The notes under the pieces are model-generated. The model worked only from the letters and a program-made list of their open reading frames with translations. It ran no database searches and was not told the DNA's origin. From Rhizobium sp. Root274 (lineage in GTDB: Bacteria > Pseudomonadota > Alphaproteobacteria > Rhizobiales > Rhizobiaceae): 64,000 bases of DNA. A program made the translations under genes and the position numbers. Each line of letters starts with the position of its first letter. Position 1 is the first letter of the stretch. The stretch spans positions 313,832 to 377,831 of the forward strand of contig NZ_LMJE01000009.1 in assembly GCF_001429245.1 (NCBI RefSeq), read 5' to 3'. This document shows, in pieces, positions 43,473 through 51,993 of the stretch.

Positions 43473-43502
43473 GCCCGCGTCGGTTCGACGCGGGCGCTTT
43501 TT
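43473..43502. terminator. Bidirectional terminator between hspQ and the IalB gene
   Basis: Stem GCCCGCGTCG/CGACGCGGGC with loop GTT, followed by T in the plus direction and by T in the minus direction (A run at 43467-43471). It serves the two convergent genes. Confidence 0.92.
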
Positions 43503-43528
43503 GTTTGATCTCTCTGATCAGAAAAGGA

Positions 43529-44161
43529 TCAGTTGCCCTGCTTGGCGGCGTTCTGGGCGTCGTTGATCGCCTTGTTACGCTCTTCCTGCTTCTTCTGCAT
43601 GGCTTCCTGCAGCATGCGCTGGCGCTCTTCGGCCTGCGACTGCGACATGGCTTCCCCATCGTAGGCACCGGTGAAGCCTTCGAGAGGGATCTTGATCGGG
43701 TTCGGCGCGCGGCGGAAGTTGATCGAGGTGAAGACGACGTTGCCGCCCTTCTTCAGGCTGGCGACCATCGCGTCCGTCAGCGGGATTTCAGCGGTGCAGC
43801 GGTCGGGCAGGCAGACGGCGTAATCGAGCTTGGTGCCCTTGGCATCGTCGATCTGCATCAGAACGCCCGGCGGAATGAGACGTGCCGAAGGAACGGTGAC
43901 CTGCAGAAGCTTGCGGTTGACCTTGCCTTCGACCGTGATCAGGCCAACGGCTGTGATCAGCTGGCCATTGGCGGCAACGAGCTGGTTCTGGACGACGCAA
44001 ATGTCCGACTCTTCCTGCTTGGAGCAGGTCTTGAACCATTTTGCCGGCGCCGGGGCGGCAGCATCCTGAGCCTGGGCAACGGCTGGCATGGCGGCCGCTG
44101 CGAAGGACAGTGCGAGTGCAGACACAGCCGTCCGCGTTGCATTGCTAAGTGTGAACATCAT
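43529..44161 (-). CDS. Invasion-associated locus B (IalB) family protein
   Basis: A 210-residue exported protein. The start is ATG 44161 (MMFTLSNATRT) behind GGAG; the frame is open 17 codons further. Signal peptide ends near AQAQD. The IalB core follows: KWFKTCSKQEESDICVVQNQ, KLLQVTVPSARLIPPGVLMQ, DYAVCLPDRCTAEIPLTDAM, FTSINFRRAPNPIKIPLEGF. Paired cysteines suggest disulphides. The C-terminus is a charged Gln/Glu/Arg-rich helix. Named after a Bartonella invasion protein; in free-living rhizobia its function is not established. Confidence 0.88.
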   Translation of the reverse strand: MMFTLSNATRTAVSALALSFAAAAMPAVAQAQDAAAPAPAKWFKTCSKQEESDICVVQNQLVAANGQLITAVGLITVEGKVNRKLLQVTVPSARLIPPGVLMQIDDAKGTKLDYAVCLPDRCTAEIPLTDAMVASLKKGGNVVFTSINFRRAPNPIKIPLEGFTGAYDGEAMSQSQAEERQRMLQEAMQKKQEERNKAINDAQNAAKQGN

Positions 44162-44408
44162 TCGTATTCCGTCTCCTGAAACCCCTGTCGCGCGGACTTT
44201 AAGCCGCGTCACCGATCCTGCTTGGCGCTCACCTGTCGTCCAAATGAGGCAAATGCATGGCCTGGCGATCCGGCCATCGTGTTACATCGCGGCGACTGGA
44301 ATATCCAGCTTTTCTTTGATGTGGCCGCGACTCAAGCCCCGCCTAATTCACACGGGCATGTGTTGGATTTGTGGTGACTGTGTTAGCCTCGGGCACCTTT
44401 GAGATTCC

Positions 44409-46235
44409 ATGTCCGGGAGGATCGTCATCTTGCGTCGACTGTTGTTCAGCCTGCTTTTCCTGCCGCTTGCGCCTCTCGCCCAGGCCGAGCCCGTTCACGG
44501 GATCGCCATGCATGGGGCGCCGGCCCTTGCCGCCGATGCGCCTGGTTTTCCTTATGTGCAGCCTGAGGTGAAGAAGGGCGGCAAGGTCAATTACGGCGTC
44601 GTCGGCACCTTCGACGCGATGAACCCTTTCGTTCTCAAAGGCATGCGAACAACCGCCCGGGGCGTCTGGGATCCGGAGTTTGGCAACCTGCTCTATGAGA
44701 GCCTGATGACGCGCTCGGCGGACGAGCCGTTCACGCTCTATGGCTTGCTCGCCGAAAGCGTCGAATGGGATGCCGACAGGACTTATGTGCAGTTCAACCT
44801 CAATCCCAAGGCGCATTGGAACGACGGACAGCCGGTAACGCCTGAGGACGTCATCTTCACCTTCGAACTCTTGCGCGACAAGGGACGGCCCCCGTTCAAC
44901 TCGCGCCTCGCCTCCGTCGACAAGATGGAAAAGGTCGGCGAGCATGGAATCAAGTTCACCTTCAACGACAAGGCCAATCGCGAGACGCCCTTGATCTTCG
45001 CCTCGGCCACGCCAATCCTGCCCAAGCACGCGATCGACGCATCAACCTTCGATCAGGCGGGCCTTGCGATCCCGGTCGGCTCCGGCCCCTACAAGGTGAA
45101 AGACCTCAAGCCGGGCGAGAAGGTGACATGGGTGCGGGATCCCGACTACTGGGGCAAGGATATCCCGTCCAAGATCGGCTTCGACAATTACGACGAGATC
45201 AGCGTCACCTATTTCCTTCAGGAAGCGACGATGTTCGAGGCTTTCAAGAAGGGCGATATCGACATCTATCCGGAAGGCGACGCCAATCACTGGCAGCGGG
45301 CCTATGACTTTCCGGCGGTCGCCAAAGGCGACGTGATCAAGGAAAGTTTCAAGCCCGGCCTGCCCTCCGGCATGCTCGGCTTCGTCTTCAACACCCGCCG
45401 CCCGATTTTTGCCGATGGCAAGGTGCGCGAGGCGATCAGCACGGCCTTCGATTTCGAGTGGCTGAACAAGACGCTCTACAATGGCGCTTTTACGCGTACG
45501 CAGAGCTATTGGCAAAACTCGACCCTCGGGGCCTATGGCAATGCCGCGGATGAGAAAGAACTGGCGCTTCTGGGGACGGCCAAGGACAAGCTGTCGCCCG
45601 AAATCCTGGCCGGCACCTATACCCAGTCGGCGACGGACGGGTCGGGCGGCGACCGCAAGGCGCTGTCCAAGGCGGTGAAACTGTTCTCCGAAGCCGGCTA
45701 CAAGATCCAGGGCGGCAAGATGCTGGATGCCAGCGGCAAGCCGCTTTTATTCGAGGTGATGACGCAGAACGAGGGCCAGGAAAAGATGGCGCTCGCCTTC
45801 CAGCGGACGCTGAAACTGATCGGCATCGACATGGGCATCCGCACGGTCGATGACGCGCAGTATCAGGCGCGCTCCAACAGCTTCGATTATGACATGATCA
45901 TCAAGTCCTATACATCATCGCTCTCGCCGGGCGCCGAGCAGGTCAATCGCTGGGGATCCGAATCGAAGGACGCCCAGGGCAGCTTCAACTATGCTGGCGT
46001 TGCCGACCCTGACATCGACCGGATGATCGAGGCGCTTCTGCAGGCGCGGGAGCCTGAGGATTTTCAGGCGGCCGTTCGCGCTTATGACCGTTTGCTGGTC
46101 GCCGGCCATTACGTCGTGCCGCTCTATCATCTGGGCGAACAATGGGTGGCGCGCTGGAAGCATATTGGTCGGCCCGAGGCCGTGCCGCTTTATGGCTATC
46201 AGCGCCCGACCTGGTTCGACGCGCGGGTGCAGTAA
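44409..46235 (+). CDS. Peptide/microcin-type ABC transporter substrate-binding protein (family 5)
   Basis: A 608-residue periplasmic binding protein resembling YejA. Signal peptide LLFSLLFLPLAPLAQAEPVH. Blocks: KGGKVNYGVVGTFDAMNPFV, LAESVEWDADRTYVQFNLNP, HWNDGQPVTPEDVIFTFEL, SGPYKVKDLKPGEKVTWVRD and DPDIDRMIEALLQA. ATG 44409 has no ribosome site; a TTG at 44433 lies nine bases behind GGGAGG and may be the true start. No permease or ATPase gene is adjacent, so the partner transporter is elsewhere. Confidence 0.87.
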   Translation: MSGRIVILRRLLFSLLFLPLAPLAQAEPVHGIAMHGAPALAADAPGFPYVQPEVKKGGKVNYGVVGTFDAMNPFVLKGMRTTARGVWDPEFGNLLYESLMTRSADEPFTLYGLLAESVEWDADRTYVQFNLNPKAHWNDGQPVTPEDVIFTFELLRDKGRPPFNSRLASVDKMEKVGEHGIKFTFNDKANRETPLIFASATPILPKHAIDASTFDQAGLAIPVGSGPYKVKDLKPGEKVTWVRDPDYWGKDIPSKIGFDNYDEISVTYFLQEATMFEAFKKGDIDIYPEGDANHWQRAYDFPAVAKGDVIKESFKPGLPSGMLGFVFNTRRPIFADGKVREAISTAFDFEWLNKTLYNGAFTRTQSYWQNSTLGAYGNAADEKELALLGTAKDKLSPEILAGTYTQSATDGSGGDRKALSKAVKLFSEAGYKIQGGKMLDASGKPLLFEVMTQNEGQEKMALAFQRTLKLIGIDMGIRTVDDAQYQARSNSFDYDMIIKSYTSSLSPGAEQVNRWGSESKDAQGSFNYAGVADPDIDRMIEALLQAREPEDFQAAVRAYDRLLVAGHYVVPLYHLGEQWVARWKHIGRPEAVPLYGYQRPTWFDARVQ

Positions 46236-46337
46236 ACAACGCAACGACAATGCGTTTCACGGGTCGGGGCTTGTCCCCGGCCCGGTTTGATTTAAGTGAC
46301 GGATCACACCCGAGCCTTAGCCAGGAAGGAAGACATC

Positions 46338-47009
46338 ATGGACCGCATCACCATCGACCTCGTATTCGACGTGGTCTGCCCCTGGTGTTATCTCGGCAAA
46401 GCACGGTTGGAGCTGGCGCTGGCCGAAGTGCAGGACGAGGTGAGTGTCGACATCAACTGGCGCCCCTACCAGCTTAATCCCGACTATCCTCCTGAAGGTG
46501 TCGACCAGCAGGTGGAACTGGCAAAGAAGCTCGGCGGCAAGGAGAACATGGATCGCGGCCATTCGCAGTTGCGAGCCCTTGGCGCCGAGGTCGGCATCGC
46601 CTTCGATTTCGATGCGATCAAGGTCGGACCCAATACGCTCGATGCCCACCGCCTCATTCACTGGGCCGGGCAGGAAAGTCGTGAGACGCAGGGGCGGGTC
46701 GTCGACCTGCTGTTCAAGGCGAATTTCGAAGAAGGCAAGAATGTCGGCGACAAGGACGTATTGCTCGACATCGCCGAGAAGGCCGGCCTGTCGCGGCCTG
46801 TCATCGAGACGCTGCTGTCGGGCGATGCGGATGTGAGCCATGTGCTGGCGGAAATTGATTCGGCGCGTCAGATGGGCGTGAACGGCGTTCCCTTCTTCAT
46901 CTTTGATCAGCAATATGCGGTGAGCGGTGCACAGCCGCCTTCGGGCCTTGCCAATGCGCTGCGGGAAATCGCAAAAGCCAAGGCAGAGGCCCTGCGCAAT
47001 CTCAATTGA
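46338..47009 (+). CDS. FrnE-like DsbA-family oxidoreductase
   Basis: A 223-residue cytoplasmic thioredoxin-fold protein. The start is ATG 46338 behind AGGAAGGA. Active site CPWC in FDVVCPWCYLGKARL (Cys14, Cys17), then the helical insertion and VNGVPFFIFDQQYAVSGAQP with the cis-Pro and the end of the DSBA domain. Family members (FrnE, 2-hydroxychromene isomerase relatives) act on disulphides or polyketides; the substrate here is unknown. No signal peptide. Confidence 0.9.
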   Translation: MDRITIDLVFDVVCPWCYLGKARLELALAEVQDEVSVDINWRPYQLNPDYPPEGVDQQVELAKKLGGKENMDRGHSQLRALGAEVGIAFDFDAIKVGPNTLDAHRLIHWAGQESRETQGRVVDLLFKANFEEGKNVGDKDVLLDIAEKAGLSRPVIETLLSGDADVSHVLAEIDSARQMGVNGVPFFIFDQQYAVSGAQPPSGLANALREIAKAKAEALRNLN

Positions 47010-47066
47010 CGCTGTGCGCGAACACAACTATCCCGGTGGGGTAACCTCCTCCCCGGGATCAGCACC

Positions 47067-48002
47067 TTGTCTTCCGACACGACCTTTAAAGGCGTCCTTC
47101 TCGCCTTCATCTGCTTTGCCGCCTATTCCTTCAGTGACGCTTCGGTGAAACTCGTCGAGGGGCGCGTGCCTCCGTTCGAGGCTGGCTTCATCGGCAGCCT
47201 GTTCGGCTTCTTTGCCATTCCCTTTCTGATGAAGCGTGGCGACCGCTACACAGATCTCGTGCGCAGCACCAACTGGCCGCTCTGGGGCCTGCGTTTCGTC
47301 TGCTCGGCGGTCGGCACGGTCGGCAGCATTATCGCCTTTACCCAGCTGTCGATGGCGGAAGCCTTCTGCCTGATCTTCCTGCTGCCAAGCTTCGCGACGA
47401 TCATGTCGGTGATCTTTCTCAGGGAACAGGTGGGCGTTAAACGCTGGGCCGCCGTGCTGATCGGCTTTCTTGGGGTGCTTGTGGTCTTGCGGCCGGGTTT
47501 TCGCGAACTGGAAGTGGGCCATCTGGCGGCGCTGATTTCGGGCTTTGCCGGAGCCGTCACCATCATCATCTTCCGTGCCATGGGACCGCAAGAGAAAAAC
47601 ATCTCGCTCTATGGCGCAGGCCTGCTCGGCAGTGTGCTGATCTGTGCGGCCTTCTCGCTACCGGATTTCCATACACCCGGCGGCTATGACCTGATGCTGC
47701 TGGCAGCGTTTGGGCTGCTTGCCGCTGTCGGCAATGTCTTCATGATGCTGGCTTCGTTCTATGCACCCGCCCCGATCGTCGGACCGATCCAGTACAGCCA
47801 GATGCTCTGGGCGATCCTGCTTGGCTATCTCGTGTTCGGCGACGAGGTCGATTCGCCGATGGCGATCGGCATCGCGCTGATCGTGGGATCGGGTCTACTG
47901 ACACTGACGAGAGAGCGCAAACGCGGCGTGACATTGCCGCCGCCGGTGGCGGGCAAGACAGATGCAGCGCTGGCGATCAAGCCGGAACAGGGCGACGGCT
48001 AA
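47067..48002 (+). CDS. EamA/DMT-family permease
   Basis: A 311-residue permease with about ten spans and two EamA repeats: AYSFSDASVKLVEGRVPPFE, TVGSIIAFTQLSMAEAFCLI, FLREQVGVKRWAAVLIGFLG in the first; FYAPAPIVGPIQYSQMLWAI and YLVFGDEVDSPMAIGIALIV in the second. This subgroup resembles RhaT/SAM-carrier-like members. The start is the TTG at 47067; no ATG alternative is near. A cytoplasmic polar tail ends it. It converges with mfd. Confidence 0.87.
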   Translation: MSSDTTFKGVLLAFICFAAYSFSDASVKLVEGRVPPFEAGFIGSLFGFFAIPFLMKRGDRYTDLVRSTNWPLWGLRFVCSAVGTVGSIIAFTQLSMAEAFCLIFLLPSFATIMSVIFLREQVGVKRWAAVLIGFLGVLVVLRPGFRELEVGHLAALISGFAGAVTIIIFRAMGPQEKNISLYGAGLLGSVLICAAFSLPDFHTPGGYDLMLLAAFGLLAAVGNVFMMLASFYAPAPIVGPIQYSQMLWAILLGYLVFGDEVDSPMAIGIALIVGSGLLTLTRERKRGVTLPPPVAGKTDAALAIKPEQGDG

Positions 48003-48023
48003 AAGGGGCTGGAAGCTGGCCGG

Positions 48024-48083
48024 AAGCTGGCCCCCTCCCCTCAACTTGCCTTTAAGCTGGCCCCCTCGCCTCAACTTGCCTTT
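48024..48083. repeat. 30-bp tandem duplication at the 3' end of mfd
   Basis: Two copies of a 30-bp unit (48024-48053 and 48054-48083), starting AAGCTGGCCCCCTC and ending CAACTTGCCTTT, differing at one base. The right copy contains the mfd stop and last codons; the left copy lies in the gap to the EamA gene. A recent slippage or unequal exchange is likely. Confidence 0.9.
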
Positions 48084-51000
48084 GCCAGTTCCGCCAGCTG
48101 CGTCATGACAACCGCTGCCCCCGACAGCCGCTTTTCCGGTGTCGGCAGGTCGCGGGTCAGGAACACCGAATGGTCGGGCCGGATCTTCGCCATGGTGCCC
48201 TGCTTGGCGATGTAACCCACCAGCGCTGCCGGATTGGGGAACTGCTTAGCCCGGAACTGGACGACGACGCCCTTGGGACCCGCTTCGAGCTTCTCAACAT
48301 TGGCCACGCGGCAGAGCGCCTTGATATAGACGACCTTCAACAGATGCTGGACCTCGATCGGTAGCGGGCCAAAGCGGTCGATCAACTCGGCGCCGAAGCC
48401 GTCGATCTCTCTGATGTCGTCGAGTTCGCCCAAACGCCGGTAAAGCGCCATGCGCAGATGCAAATCCGGCACGTAGTTTTCCGGGATCATCACGGAGGTG
48501 CCGACCTGGATCTGTGGCGACCAGCCGGTGTCCTGGACTTCGTCGACACCCTTCACCTCGGCGACCGCCTCTTCCAGCATCTGCTGGTAAAGCTCGAAGC
48601 CGACTTCCTTGATGTGGCCGGACTGCTCCTCGCCCAAGAGATTGCCCGCACCACGGATATCGAGGTCATGGCTTGCAAGCTGGAAACCGGCGCCGAGCGT
48701 GTCGAGCGACTGCAGGACCTTGAGACGCCGTTCGGCGCCTGCGGTCAGCACCTTGTTGACAGGCAGCGTGAGCAGCGCAAAGGCGCGGACCTTGGAGCGA
48801 CCGACGCGGCCACGGATCTGGTAAAGCTGCGCCAGACCGAACATGTCGGCGCGGTGGACGATCAGCGTATTGGCCGTCGGCACATCGAGGCCGGATTCGA
48901 CGATGGTCGTCGAGAGCAGCACGTCATACCGGCCCTCGTAGAAGGCGTTCATGATGTCTTCGAGTTCGCCGGCCGCCATCTGGCCATGGGCAACGGCAAC
49001 CTTCAGTTCCGGCACGTTTTCGTCGAGAAAAGCTTTGATGTCGGCGAGATCGGCAAGGCGCGGGCAGACATAGAAACTCTGGCCGCCACGATAATGCTCG
49101 CGCATCAGGGTCTCGCGGATGACAAGCGGATCAAAGGGCGAGATGAAGGTACGGACCGCCATGCGGTCGACCGGCGGTGTGGTGATCAGGGAGAGTTCGC
49201 GCACGCCGGTCATGGCGAGCTGCAGGGTGCGCGGGATGGGCGTTGCCGAGAGCGTGAGCACGTGCACATCCGATTTCAGCTCCTTCAGCCGCTCCTTGTG
49301 CTTCACGCCGAAATGCTGCTCTTCATCGATGATCAGGAGGCCGAGATTGGCGAAGTTGACGCCTGACCCGAGCAGGGCATGGGTGCCGACGACGATGTCG
49401 GTCTTGCCCTCGGCGACTTCTTTCTTGACGAGGTTCAGCTCCTTGGTGCCGACGAGGCGCGAGGCCTGCTGCACGCGGATCGGCAGACCCCTAAAGCGTT
49501 CGGAGAAGGTCTTGAAGTGCTGGCGGGCGAGCAGCGTCGTCGGCACGACAACAGCGACCTGGATGCCGTTCATCGCCGCGATGAAGGCGGCACGCAGCGC
49601 CACTTCCGTCTTGCCGAAGCCGACATCGCCGCAGACGAGGCGATCCATCGGGCGGCCCTGCCCGAGATCGGACCGGACGGCCTCAATGGCGGCGTCCTGG
49701 TCTTCCGTCTCGTCATAGGGGAAGCGAGCGGCAAATTCGTCGTAGAGGCCTTCCTGGGTCGTCAGAACGGGTGCGGAGCGGGTCATGCGCTCAGCGGCAA
49801 TGCGGATCAGGGCGCCGGCCATGTCGAGCAGGCGCTTCTTCAGCTTGGCCTTGCGCATCTGCCAGGCGCCGCCGCCGAGCTTGTCGAGCTGCACCTCGGT
49901 CGCCTCACCGCCGTAGCGGGAGAGCAGATCGATGTTTTCGACCGGCAGGAAGAGCTTGGCGTCGTCGGCATATTGCAGCTCAAGACAGGCGCGCGGTGCG
50001 CCGGCGGCCTCGATGGTACGTAGGCCGACGAAGCGGCCGATGCCGTGTTCGGCATGGACGACAATCGAGCCCTCGTCGATGCTCGCGACTTCCGAGATGA
50101 AGTCGGCGGCCCGCTTGCGACGCTTGGAGCGTCGCACCATGCGGTCGCCGAGAATGTCCTGCTCGCCGACGATGACGAGACCGTCCGTTTCGAAACCGCC
50201 TTCCAGGCTGAGAACGGCCGTTCCCGCCTCGCCCTTTTTCAGCTTGTCGACATCCTTGAGGGCGGCGACCGGCACCAGTTTTTCAAGCCCGTGTTCGTTC
50301 AGAACCTGGAGCAGGCGGTCGAGCGAGCCTTCCGACCAGCCGGAGACGACGACCTTGACACCGGATGCGCGCTTCTCGGCAATGTAGGACACGGCCTGAC
50401 CAAAGACATTGGTGCGGCTATTTTCCTCGCCTGCCTCATTGGCGGCCTTGGCCCATCGCGGCGTCGGGCGGGCATCGACTTCGATGACGAGACGGCTCTC
50501 TCCACCGTGCTCCGCAAACGGCGTGATGCGGATCGGATCGAAGGCGTCGAGCGCCTTGCCGAATTCGCCGGCGCCAAGATAAAGCCGCTCGGGCGGCACC
50601 GGCTTGTAGGGCGTGCCTTGGGAAAGATGGCCCTTGCCGGGTGTCGCGGAATTGAGGCGGGCTTCGTAATAATCGCGGATGAGTTTGGCGCGTTCTTCGG
50701 CTGCCTCACGCACGGTATGGTCGGTAACCACACGAAAGCCGCGCAGATAGTCGAAAGTCGTTTCCAGCTTGTCGTAGAACATAGGCAGCCAGTGCTCCAT
50801 GCCGGCATAGCGGCGGCCTTCGGAGACGGCGGCATAGAGGGCGTCGTCGCGGGTCGCGGCACCGAAGAGCGACAGGTAGTTCTTGCGAAAGCGGCTGATA
50901 CTCTCCGGCGTCAGCGTGACCTCGCTCATCGGATTGAGATCGAGCGAACGAACCTGACCGATTGTGCGCTGGCTCGCGGGGTCAAAGGAGCGGATGGATT

Positions 51001-51583
51001 CCAGCGTGTCGCCGAAGAAATCGAGGCGGACGGGCTCTTCCGAACCAGGGACAAAGACATCGAGGATACCACCGCGCACGGCGAATTCACCGACCTCGCG
51101 AACGGTCGCAACGCGATCGAAGCCGTTGCGCTCGAGACGTGCCGCGATGTCGTCCATGCGGATCTGGTTGCCGGGTTTGGCCGAAAAGCCGAGGCTATCG
51201 ATCACATCCGCCGGTGCCACCTTCTGCAGCATGGCATTAACAGTTATCAAAACGATCGCGGGATGCGGATTGAGATAGAGCGCGATCAGGCCCGAGAGTG
51301 CAGCCAGCCTGCGCGCCGACACGTCTGCGGAGGGCGAAACGCGGTCGTAAGGCAGGCAGTCCCAGGCCGGAAGGCTCAAGACCGGGATATCAGGCGCTGC
51401 AAAGCTGAGCGTCTGCTCGAGGTTCTGCAGCCGTTGTCCGTCGGAAACGACATAGGCGACAGGCCTGCCCTCGCGCGCGAGTTCCGCAAGGATGAAGGCA
51501 TCCATTCCGTCCGGCACGTGGGAGAGCGTCAGGGCGGATTGTGCGCCGACAATTCGCTTCACATCGATCAGGGGCATCATCAC
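48071..51583 (-). CDS. mfd: Transcription-repair coupling factor
   Basis: A 1170-residue ATPase that displaces stalled RNA polymerase and recruits UvrA. N-terminal UvrB-like domain (YVVSDGQRLQNLEQTL and SLPAWDCLPYDRVSPS), the RNA-polymerase-interacting domain (VVHAEHGIGRFVGLR, ELQYADDAKLFLPVE), and RecG-like translocase motifs: VCGDVGFGKTEVALRAAF, IIDEEQHFGVKHKERLK, TLSATPIPRTLQLAMTG and QIRGRVGRSKVRAFA. A TRCF C-terminal domain ends it. Start is GTG 51583 or one of two following ATGs. It begins where sdhE ends, so the two are co-transcribed. Confidence 0.97.
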   Translation of the reverse strand: MMMPLIDVKRIVGAQSALTLSHVPDGMDAFILAELAREGRPVAYVVSDGQRLQNLEQTLSFAAPDIPVLSLPAWDCLPYDRVSPSADVSARRLAALSGLIALYLNPHPAIVLITVNAMLQKVAPADVIDSLGFSAKPGNQIRMDDIAARLERNGFDRVATVREVGEFAVRGGILDVFVPGSEEPVRLDFFGDTLESIRSFDPASQRTIGQVRSLDLNPMSEVTLTPESISRFRKNYLSLFGAATRDDALYAAVSEGRRYAGMEHWLPMFYDKLETTFDYLRGFRVVTDHTVREAAEERAKLIRDYYEARLNSATPGKGHLSQGTPYKPVPPERLYLGAGEFGKALDAFDPIRITPFAEHGGESRLVIEVDARPTPRWAKAANEAGEENSRTNVFGQAVSYIAEKRASGVKVVVSGWSEGSLDRLLQVLNEHGLEKLVPVAALKDVDKLKKGEAGTAVLSLEGGFETDGLVIVGEQDILGDRMVRRSKRRKRAADFISEVASIDEGSIVVHAEHGIGRFVGLRTIEAAGAPRACLELQYADDAKLFLPVENIDLLSRYGGEATEVQLDKLGGGAWQMRKAKLKKRLLDMAGALIRIAAERMTRSAPVLTTQEGLYDEFAARFPYDETEDQDAAIEAVRSDLGQGRPMDRLVCGDVGFGKTEVALRAAFIAAMNGIQVAVVVPTTLLARQHFKTFSERFRGLPIRVQQASRLVGTKELNLVKKEVAEGKTDIVVGTHALLGSGVNFANLGLLIIDEEQHFGVKHKERLKELKSDVHVLTLSATPIPRTLQLAMTGVRELSLITTPPVDRMAVRTFISPFDPLVIRETLMREHYRGGQSFYVCPRLADLADIKAFLDENVPELKVAVAHGQMAAGELEDIMNAFYEGRYDVLLSTTIVESGLDVPTANTLIVHRADMFGLAQLYQIRGRVGRSKVRAFALLTLPVNKVLTAGAERRLKVLQSLDTLGAGFQLASHDLDIRGAGNLLGEEQSGHIKEVGFELYQQMLEEAVAEVKGVDEVQDTGWSPQIQVGTSVMIPENYVPDLHLRMALYRRLGELDDIREIDGFGAELIDRFGPLPIEVQHLLKVVYIKALCRVANVEKLEAGPKGVVVQFRAKQFPNPAALVGYIAKQGTMAKIRPDHSVFLTRDLPTPEKRLSGAAVVMTQLAELAKAS

Positions 51584-51898
51584 TTACTTTGCAGCAGGTT
51601 CTTTGCCGGTGACCGGAGAGAAATCCGGCCTGAGGGCGGCAATACGTTCGAAGAGCGGCGTCCGAAGATGGGCAGGCACGGGTTCGGCGCCGGTGATGTA
51701 TTTGACAAGGTCATTGTCTTCCTCGGCCATGATGTGCTCAAGCTCGTCGAGCTCCACGTCGCTCAAGCCTTCGATCTCGGCCTCGCAGAACTGGCCGAGC
51801 ATCAGGTCCATCTCGCGAATGCCGCGATGCCAGCAGCGGAACAGGATGCGCCGACGGCGCGGATCGAGGTCGGCACTGCTTTTCACCAGTCCAGTCAT
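51584..51898 (-). CDS. sdhE: Succinate dehydrogenase assembly factor SdhE
   Basis: A 104-residue protein that helps attach FAD to the succinate dehydrogenase flavoprotein. Hallmarks: RRRILFRCWHRGIREMDLML with the RGxxE motif, GQFCEAEIEGLSDVELDEL, EEDNDLVKYITG. The stop directly abuts the mfd start. Divergent from recG. This sdhE-mfd pairing opposite recG is common in Rhizobiaceae. Confidence 0.93.
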   Translation of the reverse strand: MTGLVKSSADLDPRRRRILFRCWHRGIREMDLMLGQFCEAEIEGLSDVELDELEHIMAEEDNDLVKYITGAEPVPAHLRTPLFERIAALRPDFSPVTGKEPAAK

Positions 51899-51993
51899 CT
51901 TGGCATCCTTCCAATTCTTCGGCCTCTATAGAGCAGCGACTGGCAAATGTCAGCTTGCCAAAGGGGCAAATAACGAGGCATTTTGCCCGCATC

